From NCBI RefSeq assembly GCF_002078875.1, contig NC_034411.1:53287331-53351330 (forward strand): a stretch of DNA of 64,000 nt. The letters run 5' to 3'. Origin of the DNA: Numida meleagris. Its lineage: Eukaryota > Chordata > Aves > Galliformes > Numididae. A program made the position numbers and the translations under genes. The notes below the pieces were generated by a model. It was not told where the DNA came from, searched no databases, and saw nothing but the letters and a program-made list of their open reading frames with translations. Positions 1-9,771 of the stretch are shown in pieces (positions within the stretch are counted from its first letter, which is position 1; every line of letters starts with the position of its first letter).

Positions 1-567
1 TAAGAAATCTTGGCCATCATCACTTTTTAACTGAAAAGACAGAAATCACACTACCTTTATAACAGTTCATTAATTCACATCTGCACAAATAACTGGTTAG
101 GAAGGAATACTGAAGTAGTATTTTGTACAACTCTATTAAACTCTTTTCTCAAAACTCAGGTTAACTCTTTGCTGGAGCAGAGAACGTCTGTATTTTCTTA
201 AACATTAACTAAGCTTTGTGCAGCAAGTGAAACCCCTAAATCAGGTACTAAATACACTTCTCACTCCAAAGTGTCATTTATATATTAAAAATACATATAT
301 ATAAAGAACTCTAAATAACATCTAAAATATTGACAGAGAGCTTGAGCAAATATATTAAATAGTAAATATACTGATGATTCCTTCACAGTTTTCACATTGT
401 TATACATACATTTCCATCTGAGATTTTAATGTAACAGTTTCACATTTACTATTTGGCAAACATATCATGGCATTCTCCTTTGAAATCCATTCAAAGCCAA
501 TTTTACATTCTCTGTAGTCCAGCTAGAGTCTTTAAAGTTTTGAGAAAACTGTAGCAACAGTTATTTT
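1..567. other. AT-rich non-coding DNA, nothing recognised
   Basis: This stretch is AT-rich, with stops in all frames. I see no open frame of interest, no repeat family and no structured RNA. It ends where the first CR1 tail begins. Confidence 0.6.
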
Positions 568-790
568 AGAATCATAGAATCACCACAGTTGGAAAAGACC
601 TCCAAGATTATCTAGTCCAACCATTCACATATCACCAGTATTTCCCCACTAAACCATGCCCCTTAGTACAACATCTAAACATTTCTTGAACATCTCCAGG
701 GACAGTGACTCAACCACCTCCTTGGGTAGTCCATTCCAGCACCTGACCACTCTCTCGGAGAAAATATTTTTCCTAGCATCCAATCACAAA
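568..790 (-). mobile_element. CR1 LINE, 3' end fragment
   Basis: The plus strand opens with AGAATCATAGAATCACC, the reverse complement of the CR1 terminal repeat, followed by TTGGAAAAGACCTCCAAGAT, the antisense of the conserved CR1 3' region. The rest is the end of ORF2 and the 3' UTR. It closely matches the copy at 17770-18440 over about 215 bases, so the two belong to the same subfamily. Similarity fades after the block that in the longer copy encodes the [15 protein letters not shown] segment. CR1 copies are normally truncated at the 5' end by incomplete reverse transcription, and this one is only about 220 bp long. It cannot code for anything. The 5' truncation point is accurate to about 10 bases. 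Confidence 0.95.
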
Positions 791-882
791 CTCTTGCCAT
801 TTGATTTGTCAGACTATTAAAATTATAATTTGAGGAATATTCTGTTTATGAATTGCAGCAATAAAACATGTAGTTCCATGTA

Positions 883-1443
883 GGTTACTCCCAAAGTAAT
901 GCCTCCTATTTATTTCCATGGAAACCGACAACAGATAAAAAGAGCACAATAGCACTATTTGTTAAAGCAAATTCTCAGCTACAAAACACTATTTTTCAAC
1001 ATCATCACCATAATTTCATATACATTTTCACCAGTAATGAAAAAGAGCCTGCATGCCATGCCCATAAAAATTTCCTGGCTATCCAGAACATGGCTCGTCT
1101 TTCATGTCACTGTCACCACTGTTGAAACACACCACCTATCACTTAATTGTGCTACAGCCACTGTTTGGTCACCATCAGTGTTCAGAAAGTGTTGATGAGT
1201 GTCAGTGGGTGCAATTTTTTCCATGTGGAGGAATTCAGTGACACACATCTGCTTCATATGCATTTCCATGTCAGACATCAGTTTGTCAGACTGTCCCTAT
1301 GCTGCCATCAGTCTCATGGCAATAAGATGTAATGGAATATTGGTGTGAAGTTCCATCCTTCACTGCCATACCAACAACATCTTTCTCTGACATCACAGGC
1401 CAACATAATAAAATAAGAGGTTTTACTTCTGGAACAACCCTTG
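883..1443 (-). mobile_element. Internally deleted mariner element (Galluhop-like), copy 1
   Basis: This is a Tc1/mariner DNA transposon relic of about 560 bp. Its ends are inverted repeats: the left end reads GGTTACTCCCAAAGTAATGC and the reverse complement of the right end reads GGGTTGTTCCAGAAGTAAAA. A TA dinucleotide lies on each side (881-882 and 1444-1445), as expected for mariner targets. On the minus strand one reads a mariner transposase N-terminus (TEFLHMEKIAPTDTH, then GDQTV, then in a shifted frame NSGDSDMKDEPCSG). The reading then jumps directly to the C-terminus (FYGHGMQALFHYW). The catalytic DDD core is missing, and stops and frameshifts are present, so it is non-autonomous. A full mariner is about 1.2-1.3 kb. 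The Galluhop/Mariner1_GG name is from memory. The end positions could be off by about 4 bases. Confidence 0.88.
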
Positions 1444-1623
1444 TACATGGAGTGAATTATATCATGTATCAGTAAACTAGATGTGTTGGGAGGAGCATTA
1501 GATGAGATGACTCCCGCTTGAATGGAAGGACTCTGGAACAATGTAATATCACTACTAAAACAAAATCAGTTTGGTTTAACTTGTCTGAGGATGAAAGGAA
1601 AGATGTAGCATTATAAGAAGGGC

Positions 1624-2271
1624 TGTTATGGCTTAACCTGGCTAAATACTACAGAGTCATTCACTTATTCTACTCCACCTCACAGTGAAATGGGGGATAA
1701 AATTGAAAAGTGAAAGAACTTTTGAGTTGAGATAAGGACAGTTTAATAAGAAAGGGAAGGGGAGAGGAAGGGGAAGGGAAAAGGGAAGAGAAAGGGGAAA
1801 GGGAAGGGAAAGGCAAAGGGGAAGGAGAAGGGGAAGGGGGAGGGGAAGGAGAAGGAGAAGGGGAGGGAATCAGTAACAAAAAGAATAAGCAAAGCAAGTG
1901 ATGCACAAAGCAATTGCTCACCATGATTTGACTGATGCTCAGCAAATTTCCAAGCATCAATGGCCTCCCTTTGATTGTCCAACTCCCCTTAGTTTCATTG
2001 TCCCACATGACATTGTATGGTATGGAATATCACTTTTGCCAGTTTAGATCAGTTATCCTTGCTGTGTTCCCTCCCAGGTCTTGTGAACCCCCAGGCTCTG
2101 AGATAGCAGGGTCATAATGGAAGCTGAGAAGTCCTTGACTCAGTGTAAACACTGCTCAACAACTAAAACATCAGTATGTTATTAACATTAGTTCTCACCC
2201 TAAATTCAAAACACAACACCATATCAGCTACTAGGAAGAAAAATAACTCTATCCCAGCCAAAACAAGGACA
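1624..2271 (-). mobile_element. Solo LTR of an avian endogenous retrovirus, copy 1
   Basis: On the plus strand the segment starts TGTTATGGCTTAACCTGGC and ends CCAGCCAAAACAAGGACA, so it has TG...CA ends. The order of blocks matches a common avian ERV LTR read in antisense. A variant poly(A) signal ATTAAA lies on the minus strand at 1742-1747. The block TGATGCACAAAGCAATTGCT (about 1899-1918) is shared with the LTR at 45798-46268, and the last 110 bases are shared with the LTR at 13159-13756. No gag, pol or env sequence flanks it, so it is a solo LTR left by recombination. I could not find a clear target duplication, and the copy is visibly diverged. A purine repeat of about 120 bp has expanded in its middle. 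Confidence 0.85.
1748..1869. repeat. Purine-only simple repeat (GGGAAA/GGAGAA type) inside the LTR
   Basis: About 122 bases are almost purely A and G on the plus strand, with a single C at 1814. The units are irregular 5- and 6-mers such as GGGAAA and GGAGAA. The tract sits inside LTR copy 1, between its ATTAAA signal and the shared TGATGCACAAAG block. It grew after or during the life of that insertion. The long frames of alternating Ser and Pro on the minus strand here come only from the repeat. Confidence 0.95.
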
Positions 2272-4200
2272 ACAGCAAGTACAGAGACTAAAATAAAATG
2301 AGTTGTATCAGGAAAATACAGTGGAAGAAAATGATTTATGTTTTTTGCCCTGAGAATACTACTGAAAAAGAATCTGATTTTGTAGAGTACAAAGAGAGTA
2401 TCCTCAATACAGAGGAGACATCAGAGTGCTAGGGAAGATCTTCAAATATACAGTGGCTATTTTGGTACCAGTTAAGCACCCTTCCAACACAAAACTTGTC
2501 AGCAATAGTGACAATAAACTGATACAAAAGGAAGTAGAGCAACAAGGTGGGCTGTTTTCAGCTCAGGTGATTTCCTGACTAACAACACTCAATAATTCTT
2601 TCTTTCCATTACTTGTTCAGACTGTCTTGTGATCTGTACATTTTCTGCATTCCTAACACTTTTTGGAAAGGAATTCCAAAGCATTTTTTCTTTTATTTGG
2701 TTTGATTCTCCTCCCCACCAGCTTCTTTTTATGTCTCCTCTTTCTGATTGGAAGACAGAGATGTAGAAGGTTAGAGATCATAAAAATATTTGTGTCTCTT
2801 CTATTCTCCTTTTTCCACCAACTTAAGAATTGAATGTTACTATAGAAAGTGTACATGTTAAACGTGGAACTGAAAAGCTTGCACAACGCTATTATTTCTC
2901 ATAAAAAATGGGAAAACACAGTGTCAGATTTGTACCTAGTGGTACAAGTATCATATTTCCTCTACAAGCCTAACAATGTGGCTATAAACCTAAATCCTGG
3001 TACATTTATGGCACCGGCTAATTAATGGCAGCCTAGAGCGGCCAGTACTTCTCAATAACACAACCAGTGGACAGTAATATGGAAAGAGGTGTCAGATGAT
3101 CGTGTTCAACATTTTTCTGTGACAATCTGAAATTAGTTTATGAATTAGTACCATTTTAAACTTAAAAGATAGGAAGAAATTACCTGGGCTTGGAAGATAA
3201 TAATATTTGCTCAAAATAAATAAGGCAGGCAGAGAACGGAGACATGATATTCACCATTATCATCATCATCATTACTATTATTATACCATCCCACCCATAA
3301 CTCAATCTGAAATTGTCCTTGATAAAGCTGCAATGGCCTGAAGGATAAACAACAGCACAAGTAGTTACCACCAGGGAAAGAAGGAACTCAGCAAACAGAG
3401 CCTCATGATTTGCCATCAAGGTTGTCTTGTTTTCAGATGACCTCCCATTTTCTGAATTCCCTGTGGTAAAGGTTATTTGCAAATGCTTAGTAAATATAAC
3501 TTCTTAACATTCTCTCTGTGCCTTGTCATTGCAACATGAAATAAATAATTAAGACTTCTATCTGACTGGTTTATTTAATCTTCTTCCAGATTTGATGGTG
3601 ATATCACAAAATCTTGACACTACTCTTGAACTTTTCACCTTTGAATCTGATGTGCTGTATTTCATATGTACCCTTGGGATTTTTGTCCTCTAGTTAAACT
3701 TCAGCATACAAGAAAGGTAAATGGTATGAGTCTTTTCATCTAAGAAGCCTTTCTGAAGACAAATCTTCATGGTTTCTATCTTTATACACATTAACATTTC
3801 TGTAGTTCATTCTAATTACAGTATTCACAATCCTATTGGTATGATCATGCTTTACACAATGTCCTATCCGATGTTTTGCAAAAAAAAAGAAATCAGTACA
3901 GTTACAAGTATTTGGTAACAGTTAAAATTAATTCATTAAAAATGTGAGCTACATTGTTGTGAATCATTTCTTACATGGTATAAAAAAAAATTGTACAGGT
4001 GAGTGAATCTGAAAGACACTCTATGATGAAGCAACAGTCCATACCAGAGAGAGGACAAGGATGACCCTAACAGAACAGGAGGAAAAGGCTTTTTGGGTAG
4101 AAAACTTCAGATAGAATCAGCACAAGAATTCAGCAAATAACATCTCTAAAACAAAATTAAATAAAGGATGGAAAAGTCAAAAAAGAAAAAAGCTGTTTGT
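2272..4200. other. Non-coding DNA with a short ATC/ATT repeat
   Basis: No gene and no interspersed repeat is recognised here. A small trinucleotide-type stretch (ATT/ATC units, CATTATCATCATCATCATTA) lies at 3251-3286. The remaining sequence is AT-rich and unique as far as I can see. Confidence 0.6.
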
Positions 4201-4870
4201 AATCATAGAATCATAGAATAACCTGAGTTATAACCTGAGTTGGAAGGGACTCACATGGATCACTGAGTCCAATTCCTTGCTCCACATAGGACCACACAAA
4301 AATCAAGCCCTATGTCTGAGACCATTGTCCAAATCTCTTTGAACTCTAGCAGCCTGGGGCCATGACCACTGCCCTGGGGAGCCTGTTCCAGGTCCTGACC
4401 ACTCTCTGGTGAAGAACCTTTCTCTAACAACCACCTGGCCTTTCACTGGCACAGCTCCATGACATTCCCTTGAGTCCTGTCAATGCCACCAAAGAGCAGA
4501 GATCAGTGCTGCCCTTCTGCTCCTTTCATGAGGAAATGTAGGCTGCCATGAGGCCTCCCCTCAGCCTCCTCTTCCCTAGGCTGAACAAACCTAGGGACCT
4601 AAGCTGTTCCTCACACGTCTTGCCCTCCAGACTCTTCACCATCTTACAGCCCTTCTTTGGACGCTCTCTAATAGTTTCATGTCCTTCTTATATTGTGGCA
4701 CTCAAACCTGTACTCAGTGCTTGAGGTAAAGTCATATAGCACAGAGCAAAGCAGAACAATCCCATCCCTTGCCCAACTAGAAGTGCTGTGCCTGATGCAC
4801 CCCAAGATATGATTGGCCCTTTTGGCTGCCAGGGCACACTGATGACTCAAGTTCAATTTGCCATCAATAA
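4201..4870 (-). mobile_element. CR1 LINE, 3' portion of about 670 bp
   Basis: The plus strand starts with the antisense CR1 tail AATCATAGAATCATAGAAT and runs through the antisense 3' UTR and the end of ORF2. Recognisable blocks include the antisense of the conserved LEEKRRLRG region (near 4560-4600) and of the MSQQCAL region near the 5' end. There is a small local duplication of TAACCTGAGTT just inside the tail (4219-4240). Many stops and indels show it is old. It lies tail-outward next to a CR1 in the opposite orientation at 4972-5705. It differs from the 568-790 and 17770-18440 copies in its 3' region, so it belongs to another CR1 subfamily. Confidence 0.93.
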
Positions 4871-4971
4871 GTGCTGTTTAAAACAGCATCAATGAATATT
4901 TTCTTTATGTATGTCCCATTTCTATTACTTTCATCCTGCTTTTTTTGTTGTTCATGTAGGAGTAATCACAG

Positions 4972-5705
4972 ACTTGTACAGACTGGGAGAAGAACTCATG
5001 GAGAGCAGCCCTGTAGAGAAGAACTTGGGGGTTCTGGTGGAAGAAATGTCGGACATGAGCCAGCAGTGCGCTCTTGCAATCTGGAAGGCTAACTGCATCC
5101 TGGGCTGCATCAAAAGTGAGGTGTCCAAAAGGCAGAAGCAGGGGATTGTCCCCCTCTTCTCTGCCCTCATGAGGCCACGTCTAGAGTACTGCATCCAGAC
5201 CTGGGGCCCTCAGCATAAGAAAAGCATAGAGCTGTTGGAGTGGGTCCAGAGGAGGACATGAAGATGATCAGAGGGCTGGAGAACCTCTCTTATGAAGATA
5301 GGCTAGGGAACCTGGGGCTGCTCAGCATACAGAAGAATAGATTTGGGGGAAAGGTCTTTCAGGCCTTCCAGTACATAATGGGAGCTTATAAAAGAGATGG
5401 AGACCAACTTTTTACACAGGCTGATAGTGATAAGACAAGGAGGAATAGTTTTAAACTAAAAAAGAAGGGAGAATTATGTTGGATGTTAGGAGGACATTCT
5501 TAGAGGGTGGTGGGGCACTGGCACAGGCTGCCCAGAGAAGCCATGGATGACCATCCCTGGAGGCTTTCAAGGCCAGGTTGGATAGGGCCCTGGGCAGCCT
5601 GATCTAGAGGGTAGCAGCCCTGCCCACTGCAGTGGGGTTGGAACTGGATGATTTTAAGGTTCATTCCAACCCAAGCCGTTCTATGATTTTATGATATGAT
5701 TATAT
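4972..5705 (+). mobile_element. CR1 LINE, ORF2 C-terminus and 3' end
   Basis: The plus-strand reading shows the CR1 reverse transcriptase C-terminal region: [20 protein letters not shown], then [29 protein letters not shown] and [10 protein letters not shown]. The frame then stops at 5259-5261 and continues in another frame with GLENLSYEDRLGNLGLLS. The element ends with GTTCTATGATTTTATGAT, the CR1 tail. The polymerase catalytic region lies upstream of the truncation and is missing. This is a dead copy carrying stops and frameshifts. The exact 5' boundary is uncertain by about 20 bases. Confidence 0.95.
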
Positions 5706-6973
5706 GATAATTGCTAATAAAATAAAGGAAAATGGGGAGAAATAAAAACTACAGAATTCTACATCTTAGATGTACTGCATGAATAATTGCATTCACTGGA
5801 CATCATTCAAAAAGTTCAGTGTTTATAATTACCTATATTTCCATTATAAAGTTCCACTGTACAATTTCCTTTCTCAGTCCTGAATTGAGTGTTTTGTTTG
5901 CGCTATATCATTTGCACATTTGATCACAGAATATAAGTCTCTATTAAATCTCAAAGAGTTTTAGATAATATGGAAGGAGTTTATTTTTCTAGGCATGATT
6001 TGCATTATAACTATCTACAGTTCTTCCTAATCTGGGAGAATTTTATTGATGAGGAAAAGAAAGGAACACACTTATCTTTAACATATGATCATTAAATAAA
6101 TGTTTTTAATGCAGAAGATTTGTTATATTAAGAAGTATTAAAAATATATCAGTCTACTCCTTTATTTTGAAAGGCTATATATAAGTGGGGAAGTAGAGTA
6201 ATACTACCATAGAAAAGTATAAATAATAAGCAAATCTTCTCAGTCCTTCCAAATAAAAACTCCATTACTTTATTTGTTATCCTGCCAGTCCTCACTAGAA
6301 GATAAGTTGATTCTGACCCCTAGCTTATTTTCAGTGAGATTCTTTTAAGCTGTCTTCCATAGGCACACAACTCCGTCTAGCTTTCCATGAGATCAGAGTG
6401 CCAACATGTCTTTTCAACTCTACTTCCTCAGAGTGCCCCAAAACTCCAATTTGTCTGATGAAGTTCACACTGCTAATGAAGGGAGAAAATATAACTGAGC
6501 TTCTCCAACTGCTAGTAACAACCAGATGCATGGAACAGATTTGTTAGCAAACGAATATGAGGTTCACTGAGAACTGTAGAACTTGGCTTTGGGGCCAACA
6601 ATGCTTAAATTTTGAAGGAAAAATAAAGACAAAGAAAATGAACTGTAATAAGATTATGTGTTAAAAGGGTGATGGATGATGGAGATTTAGGACTATTAAT
6701 TTGAAACAAATACTAATTAACAGTACTCTCTAACAACCTTCCCCCAAACCCTGCCCTAATTATTCTTGACCAGTCTCTCTTCACAATTAGAAATGGGAAA
6801 ACAATAGTCATCTAGGATGATTTGTTACATCAGCAAAGACAGGCAGAAGGGACTTCTGTATAAAATTTTCCCCAAAAAGTATCAAGAATCCAAGACAATC
6901 AAGTAGCAGTTTATGTATTCTCAAAGTGAATGAACAGAAAAGATCAGTCCAAGTTCCCCAGACTAGATTCACA
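5706..6973. other. AT-rich non-coding DNA
   Basis: No gene, RNA or repeat family is recognised between the CR1 copy and the second mariner copy. Short runs of TTTATT and TATATA-like sequence are present but reach no notable length. Confidence 0.6.
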
Positions 6974-6975
6974 TA

Positions 6976-7511
6976 GGTCATTCCAAAAGTAATTCTTCCC
7001 TTTTATTTCCATGAAAACTACAACTGGTATAAAGAGCATAATAACACTATTTGATAGAGCAAACTCTCAGCTACAACATGCTGTTTGTCACTACCATTAG
7101 CAATGTATTTTCTGAAGAAATGATCAAGAAACCTCATGACGCACTCATAAAAATCTTCACCAGTGGATGTGAGAACAATGAGATAGTGGGTGGTGTGTTT
7201 CAACACTGGCAACAGTGATCACCTCCACTGATTTGATCTCCATTCACATTTAGCAAGCGTTGATGAGTGTCAATGGGTGCAGTTTTTTCCACATGAAGAA
7301 ATTCAGTGACATACCTCTGCTTCATATCCACTTCCATGTCAGACATCACTTTATCAGACTACCCCTCTGCTGCCATCTGTCTCATGGCAATAAAATGTAA
7401 TGGAATATTGGTGGGAAGTTCCAGCCTCTACTGCCATACCACCAATATCCGCCTCTGACATCGTGGGCCAACAGAATAAAATAGGAGGCATTATTTTTGG
7501 AGCATCCGTCT
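6976..7511 (-). mobile_element. Internally deleted mariner element (Galluhop-like), copy 2
   Basis: This copy of about 536 bp has the same architecture as the one at 883-1443. The ends are GGTCATTCCAAAAGTAAT on the left and, as reverse complement, GATGCTCCAAAAATAATGCC on the right. TA flanks lie at 6974-6975 and 7512-7513. The minus strand begins MSDMEVDMKQRYVTEFLHVE at about 7346, the cleanest transposase N-terminus of the three copies, and continues with APIDTHQRLLNVNGDQ. The sequence then joins the C-terminal segment (GEDFYECVMRFLDHFFRKY, ending near 7018). The catalytic core is absent at the same junction as in the other two copies. It is non-functional by itself. Confidence 0.88.
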
Positions 7512-7513
7512 TA

Positions 7514-9640
7514 CAACAGATTCGTATGTACTGCTTAAAACAGAAAAAAAAAAAATTACGTGTTCCTAAGGCTCTTGATCACTATCAACTGACCATTTGT
7601 ACTACATCAACATTTGCTGCAATTACATTAAAAAAGCACTATCCTAGATCCAATGTTGAGAAATTTCTGAAGAGGCAGTGTTCATCTGTGCTCAAAGGAA
7701 TGTGTTAATGGTCAAATGGTTTTCTGATGCTCACATAACGTACTGCTTCTATGCAGGTGAGCTGCATTAAATCTGTTGTACATAGTTCTCGCAGTTTTGT
7801 TAAACTAAAACAAGCAAGTTTTAGTTTACATCCTGTGCAAAATTCATTTTCATGCACAGTTGCTCTCTTTTCACCAGTTTTGTTCCATGGAAGCCATGAG
7901 CTCTACTGGTATTAATCGAGCAATACTGGATTATCCAGACTGATAAACAGCTCTATAAATTTCACATGCTCTCCTGAAATGACTGCCAACAGGTGGTAAA
8001 CTGCTACTAATCACTGCCAACAATTTTGCAGTAGGGGCATCAAGATGCTACAGAAACGGATGGCACAAAACAAATGGACTTGTGAAGTTCCTGGGACCAC
8101 ACACTAGGTTCATTCAGGCCATGAATCAGCCATCAGATGGCAACAATTTTGTCACTACTAGCACAAATCATAATGGAATACATGTCCTGGAGCTGAAAAG
8201 CTCCATATCTCATTATCTATCCCCTGAATCATGCTTGTCACCACTAGCTTTAAGTTTTAATTTCCTTGTTTCCATTCGTTGTCAAGGCTATTTGACTGTA
8301 TCTCTTTTGTGTTTAATCAGTAGTACCAACGCTTTTGATGAGATTATGTCGCTAACCTGGTGCTCCAGGAAGTCACAAACACAGAACTGTTTATACAGGA
8401 ACAAATTAAGAACAGCTCTTTACTTTGAGATAGAAAAATAACTAGTCCTACAAAACATAACATCTTTAGCAAAAGCGCTTTGTAGACCTAGATTATCAAA
8501 TGTAACAGTTCAGTGGTTCAATTCATACCTGACAGGCTTCAAAGAATATATATGCAAATTGATCTCCCAGCTGCAAGGGTAATTAACATGGCCTGCTGCA
8601 GGGGGCTGTTCTTCCACCCTTTCTGTTTCATTATTATTTTAGCAACTTTACATTTTTCTCAACCCACTATCTTTTGGTATGGAAATAAATTTAACTTCCT
8701 GGTTTATGTAAACTTCATTACACTACAATCAGCAGGGAATCTAGCTTGTTGGAAGTGCTAACGTTTGAAAACCAACACTGGTTGACACAGACCTTAACAC
8801 TGTACAAACACTGTTGTTGTTGCTGTTAAGTATATTTCCCTGAGTTTGCCCAAAACAGTTCTTATAATATTTTAAGGTACGCAGTAAGCCTTTTTATTCT
8901 CTCATGTTTAAACCAGTTTAAGAGCACTGAAACAGAGCTAGCAAAGGACCAGAAAAGACAAAGAATCTTGGAATGCGTTGTTTAATCCATTATTCACTAG
9001 GGTATTCAAATCACGCTTACACTCAAACCAGTGGACTTATTTTAACAAAGTAGGAAAGGTACAGTCCTAAGTTTATAGCATTTCAGGCAGTACCAGACCC
9101 ATCGACAGTATTCTTGGTCATGCATGAACTGTGGTACTGTTTTCACAGGGGGATATGCCATGTGTAATACATACTGTAAAATGTTCCCCATACGGTTATG
9201 AGGGAACACCAAGACTATTTTCCCATTATATAGTAAGAGAACAGCTTACAGTGAAGCAATCACATTACACATGCCTGGGAAAGCTATAGGCATAAAGAGA
9301 TTAATGTGTTTGGATACCTTTTATAGCCAGAAACTTCTGTAAGAAGCCATTTCTGCAAATAATAAAGCAAAATAATATGTTAAATCATTTTAAGCAAATA
9401 TTTACGAGAAGACATAAAGTAACAGTTAACAAGTATAACTCATAAGTGGCTCAACTTTCCTTTAGAGAGGGTCACAGAAGTCAATTAATTTAGTACAGAG
9501 ATAAATGTAATCAAGACCACTGCATGTTTCCATGTTGCATGCTACACATTTTTATATCAAGGTCAGCTATTGTTGTTTTTTGTTGTTGTTTTTTCAGACA
9601 AAAGCATTTACAAGCTTCCAACAAAATGTATTACAGCATA
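7514..9640. other. Non-coding DNA, nothing recognised
   Basis: Unique-looking AT-rich sequence. The longest open frame (about 119 codons at 8082-8441) lacks an ATG start and has no recognisable domain, so I treat it as a chance frame. A GTT-rich patch lies at about 9570-9596. Confidence 0.55.
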
Positions 9641-9771
9641 GGTCAGGCTGAGTGGGGCTCTGAGCACCATGATCTAGCTGTAGGTGTCCCTGTTCATTGC
9701 ACGGGAGTTGGATTAGATGACCTTTTAAGGTTTCTTCCAACTCAAATGATTCTATGATTGCATGATTCTAT
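9641..9771 (+). mobile_element. CR1 LINE, 3' tail fragment
   Basis: About 130 bases match the last part of CR1: GGTCAGGCTGAGTGGGGCTC, then GGAGTTGGATTAGATGACC, and the tail AATGATTCTATGATTG. It has no coding part and is a severely 5'-truncated insertion on the plus strand. Confidence 0.93.

Noticed and set aside
1670..2008. Minus-strand frames with long Ser-Pro and Phe-Pro alternation
   Set aside because: They are translations of the purine simple repeat inside the LTR and have no other support.
4911..5503. Frames resembling a reverse transcriptase gene of the jockey type
   Set aside because: This is the C-terminal part of a truncated CR1 copy with stops and a frameshift, lacking the catalytic region, so it is not a host gene.
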